Of a stretch of 48,409 bases of DNA, positions 17,087 to 25,104 are shown one piece after another; position 1 is the first letter of the stretch, and the number at the start of each line of letters is the position of its first letter. The notes beneath the pieces are model-generated. The model ran no database searches and was not told the DNA's origin. It was given only the letters and a program-made list of their open reading frames with translations. The stretch is from Lachnospiraceae bacterium (GTDB lineage Bacteria; Bacillota; Clostridia; Lachnospirales; Lachnospiraceae). The DNA is taken from NCBI GenBank assembly GCA_017438305.1, contig JAFRVX010000034.1, forward strand, positions 1-48,409. The letters are read 5' to 3'. Made by a program: the position numbers and the translations under genes.

Positions 17087-19348
17087 ATGCATTTTCATAC
17101 AGATGCGGTCTTTCTGAAAGACCAGATGATGAATATCACCGGCTGGGCCTCCGGAGAAGACGGAGAGAACGATGTTTCCTTCTCGGTTTCATCAGGCGGG
17201 AAAACGGTCGATCACACCCTGATCCGGGCCAGCCGCCCGGACGTGGGCTACGCCATGTTCAAGTCTCCCGACATCGGAGAGGTCGGCTATTATATCCAGT
17301 TCCCTTCCAGGGGGATCAGGACCTTTGCCATTACGGCATCCCGGAAGGACAGCAGCGGGAAGACGGAGAGCAGCACCATCGTCATCAATTCCCGGCTGAC
17401 GGCTCTCAGGCGCTTTCTGAAGGACGCCAGAGCCTGGTGGGCCGGCAAGAAATATAAAGATTCCAGCCTGGTTTACAAGGTCTGGAACCGTACCCTGAAT
17501 AAGTACAACGCCTGGTTTAAAAACTTCCGGACCTCGGCCCTGGAGCTGAGCGAACAGAAGAAGACCGTGTTTCCTTATCAGCCGCTGATCTCCATCCTGG
17601 TACCGGTCTACCGGACGCCCCTTCTTTTCCTGAGGGATATGCTGAGCTCTGTCGTGAATCAGTCCTATCCTCATTTTGAGCTCTGCATCGTCAACGCCGA
17701 TCCGTCGGATGAGACGGTCAGCAGGGAGCTGGCCCTCTGGGCTTCTCTGGATGAAAGGATCAAAGTCAGGGATCTTGCGGAAAACCGGTCCATTGCCGAA
17801 AATACCAACGAAGCCTTTTCCATGGCCCGGGGCGAATTCGTGGCCATGCTGGATCACGACGACAAGCTGGAGCATGATGCTCTTTATCAGTATGTGAAGC
17901 GGCTCAATGAGAAACCGGAAACGGACATGATCTATTGTGACGAGGATAAGATCAGCGAGAAGCCGGATTACTATTTTTTCCCGAATTTCAAGCCGGATTT
18001 CAACCGTGACATGCTCTATGCCAACAATTATATCTGCCATTTCCTCTGTGTCAGGAAGACTCTGGCGGAAGAGGCAGGGCTCTGGGACCGGGAATACAAC
18101 GGTGCCCAGGACTATGATTTTATCCTGCGGTGTCTGGAAAAGACAGACCGGATCGAACACGTCGACCGGGTGCTGTATCACTGGAGAAGCTATAATGCTT
18201 CCACGTCCAAAAACCACGGGAACAAATCTTATGCGGAGGATGCGGGGAAACGGGCATTAAACGCCCATTTCAGGCGGATGGGCTATCATGCCAAGGCTGA
18301 CACGGCTTCGGTCCCCGGCTGGTATAATACCCGTTTTTCGCTGCAGGGCAGCCCCCTGGTATCCATCCTGATCCCCAGCAAGGATCATTCCGAGGATCTG
18401 GATGTTGCGATCCGTTCCGTACTGACAAAGTGCACTTACCGGAACCTGGAGATCATCGTCATCGAGAACAACTCCACGGAAAAGGAGACTTTTGAGTATT
18501 ATCGGAAGATCCAGCAGGAATTTAACCAGGTCCATGTGGTGACCTGGCCCGGCAAAGGGTTCAACTATTCGGCCATCAACAATTACGGCTTCCGGATATC
18601 CAAAGGCGAGTACATACTGCTTCTGAACAATGACGTGGAAGTCATCACCCCGGATATGATGGAAAGCATGCTGGGCTATTTCGACCGGAAAGACGTGGGC
18701 ATGGTAGGCTGCAAGCTCCTGTACAAGGACAACACCATCCAGCATGCCGGCGTCCTGGTGGGCGGCGGCGGTCTGGCGGATCATATGCTGAAGGGCTACA
18801 AGGACAGCGCCCCGGCCTATATGTGCCGCGGCATCGTGGCCTACGACGTATCCGCCGTCACGGCAGCCTGCCTGATGATGCCCCGGAAGGTTTACGAAGA
18901 AGTGGGCGGTCTGGAGGAAGATCTGGCGGTGGCCTTCAACGATGTAGACCTGTGTCTTAAGGTCCGGGAAAAGGGCTATACCATCGTCTACGACGCCCAG
19001 GCCAAGCTGCATCATTATGAATCCAAATCCCGCGGAGCGGAAAACACTCCGGAGAAATACCGGCGTTTTGCTCATGAAATGGACTACTTAAGCCGTAAGT
19101 GGCGGGACCGGGTAGCGTTCAACGATCCCAACTATAACCGGAACATGTCCTATCTCTACAATTTCATCCCGGACTTCTTCGCTATCCCGGACAGAAGTCT
19201 GGAACTGGGTGAAGCCTTTGTCCGGCACACCAATGACCCGGTGGGGTTTGAATTGTATATCAAAGACAATCTGTCCAGAAAATACCGGAAGAGCATTGAG
19301 AAGGGCGAAAAAAGGAAAGAGAAAGAGAAGGCGAAAGTGAAGCTGTGA
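17087..19348 (+). CDS. Two-domain GT2 glycosyltransferase (surface polysaccharide synthesis)
   Basis: 753 residues, three parts. Residues 1-165: a beta-rich N-terminal domain without known motifs. Residues ~166-400: first GT2 domain, opening PLISILVPVYRTP and carrying FVAMLDHDDKLEHDAL. Residues ~423-660: second GT2 domain, opening PLVSILIPSKDHSEDL, with ILLLNNDVEVI and the acceptor-site block VAFNDVDLCLKVREKGY. Such tandem proteins occur in rhamnan and other cell-wall polysaccharide loci. The ATG at 17087 has GGAGG six bases upstream; an open frame to 17024 would run into the previous gene and is not used. The gene ends before strong terminators. Confidence 0.92.
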   Translation: MHFHTDAVFLKDQMMNITGWASGEDGENDVSFSVSSGGKTVDHTLIRASRPDVGYAMFKSPDIGEVGYYIQFPSRGIRTFAITASRKDSSGKTESSTIVINSRLTALRRFLKDARAWWAGKKYKDSSLVYKVWNRTLNKYNAWFKNFRTSALELSEQKKTVFPYQPLISILVPVYRTPLLFLRDMLSSVVNQSYPHFELCIVNADPSDETVSRELALWASLDERIKVRDLAENRSIAENTNEAFSMARGEFVAMLDHDDKLEHDALYQYVKRLNEKPETDMIYCDEDKISEKPDYYFFPNFKPDFNRDMLYANNYICHFLCVRKTLAEEAGLWDREYNGAQDYDFILRCLEKTDRIEHVDRVLYHWRSYNASTSKNHGNKSYAEDAGKRALNAHFRRMGYHAKADTASVPGWYNTRFSLQGSPLVSILIPSKDHSEDLDVAIRSVLTKCTYRNLEIIVIENNSTEKETFEYYRKIQQEFNQVHVVTWPGKGFNYSAINNYGFRISKGEYILLLNNDVEVITPDMMESMLGYFDRKDVGMVGCKLLYKDNTIQHAGVLVGGGGLADHMLKGYKDSAPAYMCRGIVAYDVSAVTAACLMMPRKVYEEVGGLEEDLAVAFNDVDLCLKVREKGYTIVYDAQAKLHHYESKSRGAENTPEKYRRFAHEMDYLSRKWRDRVAFNDPNYNRNMSYLYNFIPDFFAIPDRSLELGEAFVRHTNDPVGFELYIKDNLSRKYRKSIEKGEKRKEKEKAKVKL

Positions 19349-19382
19349 GCCGGGAAAACCGCTCAAACATAAAGCAAAGACC

Positions 19383-19412
19383 AGAAAACCCGCTCTTCCG
19401 AGCGGGTTTTCT
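19383..19412 (+). terminator. Strong bidirectional terminator
   Basis: A 13-bp perfect stem, AGAAAACCCGCTC (19383-19395) with GAGCGGGTTTTCT (19400-19412), and a TTCC tetraloop. A-run before and T-run after make it usable on both strands, ending the glycosyltransferase unit on plus and the vanW unit on minus. Confidence 0.92.
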
Positions 19413-19419
19413 GATCCTG

Positions 19420-19467
19420 AACAGGCGGAATTCCGGCTGCGTGCCGGGCTTTCGGCCTGTTTTTTTT
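19420..19467 (+). terminator. Second plus-strand terminator
   Basis: AACAGGC (19420-19426) pairs with GCCTGTT (19455-19461), with an inner CCGGC/GCCGG helix (19433-19437, 19443-19447), followed by a run of T to 19467. It is a backup directly after the first terminator. Confidence 0.75.
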
Positions 19468-19514
19468 ATAGGTTGGTTTACAGAACCCTTTCTGCCGGTT
19501 CCTTTGCCTGGGGT

Positions 19515-19586
19515 TCTGCAGGTCTGTCATTTTGCAGATCTGCAGGTCTGCCGGTCAGCTGTGGGTCAGCTGTGGGTCAGCTGCAG
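19515..19586 (+). repeat. Short direct repeats after the vanW stop
   Basis: TCTGCAGGTCTG occurs at 19515-19526 and 19539-19550 (24-base period). It is followed by three tandem 11-base units, GTCAGCTGTGG at 19554 and 19565 and GTCAGCTGCAG at 19576, ending two bases before the minus-strand stop codon of the VanW gene. No function is evident. Confidence 0.8.
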
Positions 19587-19587
19587 A

Positions 19588-21432
19588 TCAGTCTTCAGCG
19601 TCCTCATCGGCGTCGGCAGGTGCATCTTTTTCAGTGGGACGTTCGGCCTCGGTAGACTCGGTGGTGGTCTCCGGCTCAGCCGTTGTCGTCGTCGGGGCCT
19701 CCGTGGTCGTGGTCGTTTCTTCTGCAGTCGTGGTCGCCTTGGTCGTAGGAGCTTTGGTCGTTGCCCTGGTGGTGGGCTCTGCCGTTGTCGTAGGCTCGCT
19801 GTATCCCGGCCAGTGGCCGCCGTACTGCGCCATCAGGCGGGCCATTTCCCGATGGAAGTTGTAGACTTCGGCATCGGAGAGGGTGGCGAGGTTGACGCTC
19901 AGCGGGTAATTGTTCAGGTAGAAGAAGTTGAAATTATTCTGGACCTTTCCGGCTTCCGGATTCCAGACGCTCTGCAGCGTGACAAACATATCCGCCGAAC
20001 GATGGACCTCGGCTGCGCCGGGCTTGTAGGTATCCCCGGAATTCAGCAGGGTGCGGGAGATGAGCTCATCTCCATCATAGGTCAGCTTCCACAGGTTGGA
20101 TCTGAGACCGGGATAACCGGTTTCGATAACGTTGTATTTTACGGAACGGTCCATCATTTCCACACCAACGGGGAGGGTCGAGTCCACAGGCTGCATCAGA
20201 TCCGGGGTGGTGACTTCAAGCACTTCCGATTCGAATTCCACATGGTGGTCCGGATCATGATCTTCATGTCCTACGATAATAATATGCAGGGATAAGGTGG
20301 CTGGATCTACCCAGGACTCGATAATGACGTAATCAGAGGTGTTGTTCCTCATTTTGAAATCCCGTCCGCCCAGGGCGTAGACCATGGCGTCGCGGGAGGG
20401 GGTGACATAGTCCACATACATGGAGTGCTGGTTTCTGAGAACGATCTCCAGCTCGGCGTAGAGCCCGGCATTGTACAGCGTTGTGGTGACCTGGCAGATG
20501 CCGCCGCCGATCTCATCCACATGCATGCCGGCCTTATAAGTTCCGGCGAGCTTGAATCCGGCTTCTTCCGTAACGGGACCGTACATGGTCAGCGCGGAGA
20601 TTTCCTCTCCGGGGGCAAACATGCTGCCGTCCATGTTTTTGCAGGCCAGTATCAGGTTGTTTTCCCGGTTCGCCAGGATCTCCGTTGAAGGAGGATTGTA
20701 ATTGGTGACGTAACTGCCGATGATGGTAAAGCCGGAAACCTGTTCCGTTGTCAGGGCAGGTTTTTTGACGTTTACCGTGGCGTTGATCATATATCTTCCG
20801 GAATCTCCCAGATTGCCGGTAAGGACGTCCTTTTCCATCTGTTCGACGCCTTCTTCGAAATCATATTCAAGACCGTCTTCGGAAGGCGTTATGATCTTTT
20901 CGCCGCTCTTCATGGAAATGGTGGCGTTGGAAGGTTCCTGCCGCCAGTATTCCTTAAAGGGCTCGAAAAGGTCAAGAGCCTGTTTTTTGTCCACTGAAAG
21001 ATTGATGGAGATCGAAACCGGACTGGCCTGGACATCTTTGGCTTTCTTGTATCTCTCCAGCAGGCTGCCGTTCAGTTCGCATTGCAGCAGTGTCTCCTGG
21101 ATATTGTTGAGATCCCAGGAGATGCCTATCTGCGAGGGCGACACCTCATAGATATGCTCGTCGACCTCCGGACTTCTCAGGAAAAACCGGGTATCCTTGA
21201 TCTTTTCCACGGGGGCTTCGATGACCTTCAGCGCTTCGTCTACGGTCATCCCCGAAAGGGCTCTGCCTTCAAAATCCACATAGGCGGCCAGCGTGCCCGG
21301 AGTAACGATCAGCGCTTCCTTTTTGACTTCTTCCGCATTGGCGGAGGAGAAGGAGAACGCGGCAAAAAGCACACAGCCTAAAGTAAAAAGCGCCGCAAAA
21401 GAGAATTTGACAAAATGGTTTTTCTTTCTCAT
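19588..21432 (-). CDS. Secreted VanW family protein with Thr/Glu-rich C-terminal tail
   Basis: 614 residues from the chosen ATG at 21432, which has GGAAGG 8 bases upstream and gives a clean signal peptide (MRKKNHFVKFSFAALFTLGC...). An ATG 12 codons earlier lacks a binding site. Residues ~40-240 resemble the PG_binding_4-type repeats found before VanW. The VanW domain follows at about 250-400 (MFAPGEEIS ... GGGICQVTTTLYNAGLYAELEI). A G5-like beta segment follows (VKYNVIETGYPGLRSNLWK). The last ~75 residues are Thr/Glu/Ala low complexity with no LPXTG sorting signal. It is likely an extracellular cell-wall-associated protein; the biochemical role of VanW is not settled. Followed on the minus strand by the bidirectional terminator. 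Confidence 0.9.
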   Translation of the reverse strand: MRKKNHFVKFSFAALFTLGCVLFAAFSFSSANAEEVKKEALIVTPGTLAAYVDFEGRALSGMTVDEALKVIEAPVEKIKDTRFFLRSPEVDEHIYEVSPSQIGISWDLNNIQETLLQCELNGSLLERYKKAKDVQASPVSISINLSVDKKQALDLFEPFKEYWRQEPSNATISMKSGEKIITPSEDGLEYDFEEGVEQMEKDVLTGNLGDSGRYMINATVNVKKPALTTEQVSGFTIIGSYVTNYNPPSTEILANRENNLILACKNMDGSMFAPGEEISALTMYGPVTEEAGFKLAGTYKAGMHVDEIGGGICQVTTTLYNAGLYAELEIVLRNQHSMYVDYVTPSRDAMVYALGGRDFKMRNNTSDYVIIESWVDPATLSLHIIIVGHEDHDPDHHVEFESEVLEVTTPDLMQPVDSTLPVGVEMMDRSVKYNVIETGYPGLRSNLWKLTYDGDELISRTLLNSGDTYKPGAAEVHRSADMFVTLQSVWNPEAGKVQNNFNFFYLNNYPLSVNLATLSDAEVYNFHREMARLMAQYGGHWPGYSEPTTTAEPTTRATTKAPTTKATTTAEETTTTTEAPTTTTAEPETTTESTEAERPTEKDAPADADEDAED

Positions 21433-21457
21433 TTTCTGATCCTTCCGTGTCTGTTGA

Positions 21458-21778
21458 TCACGTTTCATCTTCGGTTATCAGTTCATCAAATTCCGAACTG
21501 TCCAGAAATTCGTCAAAGGCTTCCGAAGCCAGCTCATATTCATCGTCATCCGCAATGTTCTCAAGCTCCGGTTCTCCGTCTTCGGTTTCCACATAGCGGT
21601 AAAGGTAAACGGTGCCGCTTTCGGCATCTTCCCCCGTGGTGGGCAGCAGCGCGATATAACTGTGCTCACCGGCGTCGAAAATGGTTACGACTGAACATTC
21701 GATCTCTGAGTCGTCTTCCAGTGTCAGGGTGACGGTCACTTCTTCATCATTCTCTAATTTATCTCTTTCCGTGCTCAT
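21458..21778 (-). CDS. DUF1292 family protein
   Basis: A strongly acidic 106-residue protein of the DUF1292 (UPF0473, YrzB-like) family, function unknown. The beta-rich core runs EVTVTLTLEDDSEIECSVVT and GTVYLYRYVETEDGEPELENI; the tail (EYELASEAFDEFLDS) is helical. The ATG at 21778 (MSTERDKLEND) has AGAGGA just upstream; an earlier in-frame ATG at 21802 has none. It lies directly upstream of vanW, the two being only 25 bases apart. Confidence 0.9.
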   Translation of the reverse strand: MSTERDKLENDEEVTVTLTLEDDSEIECSVVTIFDAGEHSYIALLPTTGEDAESGTVYLYRYVETEDGEPELENIADDDEYELASEAFDEFLDSSEFDELITEDET

Positions 21779-21861
21779 GATTTTCCTCTGAGTTATTTTC
21801 AAAAACTATTCTATGAAGACTTTTTATGGATAAAGCCCGCCGGCAGACCGGGTATGAAGCC

Positions 21862-22983
21862 TCAGACGTTGAAGCGGAAAACGACGACATCGTTTTCCTG
21901 CATCACGTAGTCCTTTCCTTCCATCCGGATCAGGCCTTTTTCCCGGGCCAGGTTATAGGAACCCAGCGAAATGAGGTCGGGATAGCTGACGATCTCGGCT
22001 TTGATGAAGCCGCGTTCGAAATCCGAGTGGATCTTGCCGGCGGCCTGAGGGGCCTTTGTGCCTTTCTTTATGGTCCAGGCGCGGGTCTCCTTTTCGCCTG
22101 CCGTCAGGTAACTGATCAGACCCAGAAGAGAATAGCTTGCGCGGATGAGTTTGTCAAGGCCCGATTCCGAGATTCCCAGATCTTCCAGAAACATGGCTTT
22201 CTCCTCATCCGGAAGCTCCGCGATCTCTTCCTCGATTCTGGCGCAGACCACGAAAACGGAAGAGCCTTCCTTTTCGGCATAGTCCCGGACCTGCTGTACA
22301 TAGGGATTGGAAGCACCGTCGTACGGAAGATCGTCTTCGGAAACGTTGGCCGCGTAGATGACGGGTTTGTCCGTCAGCAGGTTCAGGGAGTGGACAAAGG
22401 CTTCTTCCTCTTCATCCTCAGCCTGGTATTCCCGGACGCACTTTTCCGATTCCAGAAGCGCCTTCAGGGCCCTGCAGGTGTCCATTTCCTTCCTGACAGC
22501 CTTGTCGTTCATGGCCGCCTTCTGGTTTTTCTGGATCCTCTTTTCCAGCACCTCCAGATCCGAGAAGATCAGTTCCAGGGTGATGGTCTCGATATCCCTG
22601 ACCGGATCGACGCTGCCGTCCACATGGATGATGTTGGGATCGTCAAAGCAGCGGACCACGTGGACGATGGCATCCACCTCCCGGATATTGGACAGGAACT
22701 GGTTCCCCAGGCCTTCTCCTTTGGAGGCCCCTTTGACAAGTCCCGCGATGTCCACGAACTCCACGGTGGCGGGAGTGGTCTTCTGGGAGTGATACATCTC
22801 CGAAAGCCGGGTGAGCCTTTCATCCGGCACGGGCACGACGCCGATATTGGGGTCAATGGTGCAGAAAGGGTAGTTGGCGGATTCCGCGCCGGCTTTGGTA
22901 AGAGAGTTGAAAAGGGTGCTTTTTCCCACATTGGGCAGTCCGATAATACCGAGCTTCACTGGTTGTTTTCCGAAACCTTTCAT
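21862..22983 (-). CDS. ychF: Redox-regulated ATPase/GTP-binding protein YchF
   Basis: YchF is an Obg-family P-loop protein that prefers ATP and binds ribosomes. P-loop GLPNVGKST at residues 15-23; switch region [20 protein letters not shown]; the NKxD motif is replaced by NVSE, the family hallmark; the C-terminal TGS domain ends [14 protein letters not shown]. 373 residues from ATG 22983. That ATG has no ribosome binding site in a leader of about 16 bases; a GTG at 22959 (VKLGIIG) would give the more usual 365 residues. The start is therefore open. A minus-strand promoter lies just upstream. Confidence 0.95.
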   Translation of the reverse strand: MKGFGKQPVKLGIIGLPNVGKSTLFNSLTKAGAESANYPFCTIDPNIGVVPVPDERLTRLSEMYHSQKTTPATVEFVDIAGLVKGASKGEGLGNQFLSNIREVDAIVHVVRCFDDPNIIHVDGSVDPVRDIETITLELIFSDLEVLEKRIQKNQKAAMNDKAVRKEMDTCRALKALLESEKCVREYQAEDEEEEAFVHSLNLLTDKPVIYAANVSEDDLPYDGASNPYVQQVRDYAEKEGSSVFVVCARIEEEIAELPDEEKAMFLEDLGISESGLDKLIRASYSLLGLISYLTAGEKETRAWTIKKGTKAPQAAGKIHSDFERGFIKAEIVSYPDLISLGSYNLAREKGLIRMEGKDYVMQENDVVVFRFNV

Positions 22984-23005
22984 TAATAATAAAACACCAA
23001 ACGAC

Positions 23006-23034
23006 AGTATACCATATATAGATCAAAAAAACAA
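23006..23034 (-). promoter_or_regulatory. Promoter of ychF (minus strand)
   Basis: Reading the minus strand, TTGTTT (23034-23029) and TATACT (23011-23006) are 17 bases apart. Transcription would begin near 22999, leaving only about 16 bases before the ychF ATG. Confidence 0.6.
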
Positions 23035-23101
23035 GAGGCATACTACTTTTAGAGGCCTTGAAAAAAAGGCCCCAAAAGCTTCATTTTTTCACAAAAAAAC
23101 C

Positions 23102-23129
23102 TTGCTTTTTGAAGGTTTAGTGGTAAAAT
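23102..23129 (+). promoter_or_regulatory. Promoter of the dcw operon
   Basis: TTGCTT (23102-23107) and TAAAAT (23124-23129) with a 16-base spacer. It lies about 90 bases before mraZ, just upstream of the repeated operator boxes. Confidence 0.6.
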
Positions 23130-23142
23130 GGTGGTAGTTCAT

Positions 23143-23174
23143 CCCAAAAAGTGGCGGCAAAACCCAAAAAGTGG
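23143..23174 (+). promoter_or_regulatory. Probable MraZ operator: two direct CCCAAAAAGTGG boxes
   Basis: CCCAAAAAGTGG occurs at 23143-23154 and 23163-23174, exactly 20 bases apart, on the same face of the helix. MraZ proteins of Firmicutes and Mollicutes bind direct repeats containing AAAGTG upstream of their own operon. Placement downstream of the promoter fits autoregulation. No third full copy is seen, though TTTAGTGG at 23116 is similar. Confidence 0.7.
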
Positions 23175-23219
23175 GGGGAACGGAACCGAAATTACCCCTG
23201 AAGAAAGGAAGTGATCAGC

Positions 23220-23648
23220 ATGCTGATGAGCACATACAGTCATTCGCTGGATGCCAAAGGGCGTCTGATCATTCCTGCGAAGATCCGGGAAGAACTGGGC
23301 GAAGGCTTCGTGATCACCAAGAACCCGGATCACTGCCTTTCCGTCTATCCGAAGGCAAAATGGGACGAACTCATCGCTGCCATGGACGGGCTTCCGAAGA
23401 TCTCTTCCGAGCCTGCCAGACGTCTGAGAAGGATCTATTTCGGCAATTCCTCCACTCCCGAGCCGGACAAACAGGGCCGGATCATCATTCCCCAGGATCT
23501 TCGGAAATACGCTTCCCTGGAGAAGGACGTCGCCCTGGTAGGCGTGGACGACCACGTGGAGATCTGGGATGCCGACACCTGGAATGCATACAACGAATCA
23601 GCTGATCTTTCTGATATAGAGTATAACCTCGGCGGCATCAATTTGTAA
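23220..23648 (+). CDS. mraZ: Transcriptional regulator MraZ
   Basis: MraZ is a ring-forming AbrB-like DNA-binding protein that regulates the division/cell-wall cluster. Two copies of the motif are present: SLDAKGRLIIPAKIREEL near residue 11 and EPDKQGRIIIPQDLRKY near residue 85. 142 residues from ATG 23220 (MLMSTYSHSLD), matching the family opening, with AAGGAAG nine bases before. The in-frame GTG at 23211 abuts that site and is unlikely. First gene of the operon; the operator boxes lie upstream. Confidence 0.96.
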   Translation: MLMSTYSHSLDAKGRLIIPAKIREELGEGFVITKNPDHCLSVYPKAKWDELIAAMDGLPKISSEPARRLRRIYFGNSSTPEPDKQGRIIIPQDLRKYASLEKDVALVGVDDHVEIWDADTWNAYNESADLSDIEYNLGGINL

Positions 23649-23657
23649 AGGATTATA

Positions 23658-24602
23658 ATGGAATTTTCGCATATATCGGTTCTTTTGAACGAGACCATAG
23701 ACGCGCTACGGATCAATCCGTCGGGCATCTACCTGGACGGCACGGCCGGAGGCGGCGGACATTCTTACGAGATCGCGAAACGCCTGACGGAAGGCGGAAG
23801 GCTGATCTGCCTGGACCAGGACGAAGAAGCCGTTGAAGCGGCATCGAAAAGACTGGAAGCTTTCCGGGACCGGGTGGTCATCATCCGGGAGAATTTCGTC
23901 AATTTCCGGCGGGTCCTGAATGATCTGGAGATAGACCGGGCCGACGGCATCCTGCTGGACCTGGGCGTTTCTTCCCATCAGTTTGATGATCCGTCCCGCG
24001 GCTTTTCCTACCGGGAAGACGCGCCGCTGGATATGCGTATGGACCGGCGGAGCACGAAGACCGCCAGAGACATCGTGAATGAATACAGTGAATCCGAACT
24101 GTACCGTATGATCAGGGATCTGGGCGAGGATCCCTTTGCAAAAAACATTGCAAAACACATATGTCTGCACCGGGACAGGGAGCCTGTCGAAACCACCTTT
24201 CAGCTGGTTTCCATCATCAAGGAGGCAATCCCGGCCAGAATACGTGAAAAAGGCGGACATCCTGCAAAAAGGACCTTCCAGGCGATCAGAATAGAAGTCA
24301 ACCATGAGCTAGAGGTCCTGAAGGATTCACTGAATGAAATGGTTGATGCGCTCACTGACAACGGGCGCATCGCCGTCATTACCTTCCATTCCCTGGAAGA
24401 CAGGATCGTTAAGACCGCCTTCCGGAACGCGGAAAACCCCTGCACCTGCCCGCCGGATTTCCCTGTCTGCGTCTGCGGAAAGAAGCCGAAGGGAAGGGTG
24501 ATCACCAGAAAACCGATAACCGCGTCGAAAGAAGAACTTGAACAGAATCCCCGTTCCCGGTCCGCGAAATTAAGAGTTTTCGAACGAAGCCGGGAGGGTT
24601 GA
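23658..24602 (+). CDS. rsmH: 16S rRNA (cytosine-1402-N4)-methyltransferase
   Basis: RsmH (MraW) methylates N4 of C1402 in the ribosomal P site. SAM-binding residues in [16 protein letters not shown] and [11 protein letters not shown]; family blocks [35 protein letters not shown] and [12 protein letters not shown]. 314 residues, normal. It follows mraZ after 9 bases with AAAGGA before the ATG. Confidence 0.97.
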   Translation: MEFSHISVLLNETIDALRINPSGIYLDGTAGGGGHSYEIAKRLTEGGRLICLDQDEEAVEAASKRLEAFRDRVVIIRENFVNFRRVLNDLEIDRADGILLDLGVSSHQFDDPSRGFSYREDAPLDMRMDRRSTKTARDIVNEYSESELYRMIRDLGEDPFAKNIAKHICLHRDREPVETTFQLVSIIKEAIPARIREKGGHPAKRTFQAIRIEVNHELEVLKDSLNEMVDALTDNGRIAVITFHSLEDRIVKTAFRNAENPCTCPPDFPVCVCGKKPKGRVITRKPITASKEELEQNPRSRSAKLRVFERSREG

Positions 24603-24615
24603 AAGGAGGTACCGG

Positions 24616-25104
24616 ATGCCTGATACCAGACAGAGAAGAAAATCGGCCGGCAGCAATAACCGGCAGCCTTATATCAGAAACAATCTGGCTGTCCAGCCGG
24701 AGATCGAACATGAGCAGCAGGATCCTTTAAAGGTCCTGAACCGCCGGGTGGAAAGCCGTGTGGAGGAAAACCGCCTGGGCGGGAAGATCTATACCGGCCG
24801 CCAGATCCTTATCGCGGCGCTGGCGCTGGCTTTGATCCTCCTTACCGGTTCCTTTTTCCTGATGCAGTCTCTGGACTTAAGGGCCAATAAGATGGAAGCC
24901 GCCAGGCTTGAGAAGGAATACCAGGAGATCGTTCAGGACAATGCCCTTCTCAAAAACAGCTGCGAGAGCAATATCGATTACAGCGGCATTTATGAATTTG
25001 CGCTTCTTCGCGGCATGTCAGCGCCGGAGAAGCAGCAGATCCTCACCTACAAACGGTCTAATCCGGAATATGTTTCAAAAAACGGAGAAATCCCGAATGA
25101 ATAA
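24616..25104 (+). CDS. ftsL: FtsL-like cell division membrane protein
   Basis: A 162-residue bitopic protein in the ftsL position between rsmH and the division transpeptidase. About 60 charged cytoplasmic residues are followed by one transmembrane helix (ILIAALALALILLTGSFFLM) and a heptad-like extracytoplasmic segment (LRANKMEAARLEKEYQEIVQ) that would pair with DivIC. FtsL is poorly conserved in sequence, so the call rests on topology and position. GAAAGGAGG precedes the ATG. It overlaps the PBP gene by 8 bases. Confidence 0.85.
   Translation: MPDTRQRRKSAGSNNRQPYIRNNLAVQPEIEHEQQDPLKVLNRRVESRVEENRLGGKIYTGRQILIAALALALILLTGSFFLMQSLDLRANKMEAARLEKEYQEIVQDNALLKNSCESNIDYSGIYEFALLRGMSAPEKQQILTYKRSNPEYVSKNGEIPNE

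Noticed and set aside
17192..18217. 341-codon minus frame opposite the two-domain glycosyltransferase
   Set aside because: Shadow of a conserved gene, no start signals.
19600..19800. Thr-rich end of the VanW protein as a sortase-anchored stalk
   Set aside because: No LPXTG-like motif, hydrophobic segment or basic end follows.
21826..22986. 386-codon plus frame opposite ychF
   Set aside because: Shadow; the minus strand encodes a complete YchF with all motifs and a promoter.
23054..23071. GGCCTT/AAGGCC hairpin between ychF and mraZ as terminator
   Set aside because: No T-tract follows on either strand.
24908..25096. N-terminal extension of the penicillin-binding protein
   Set aside because: It is the +1 frame of ftsL, Arg/Ser-rich, and the ATG at 25097 gives a normal membrane anchor.
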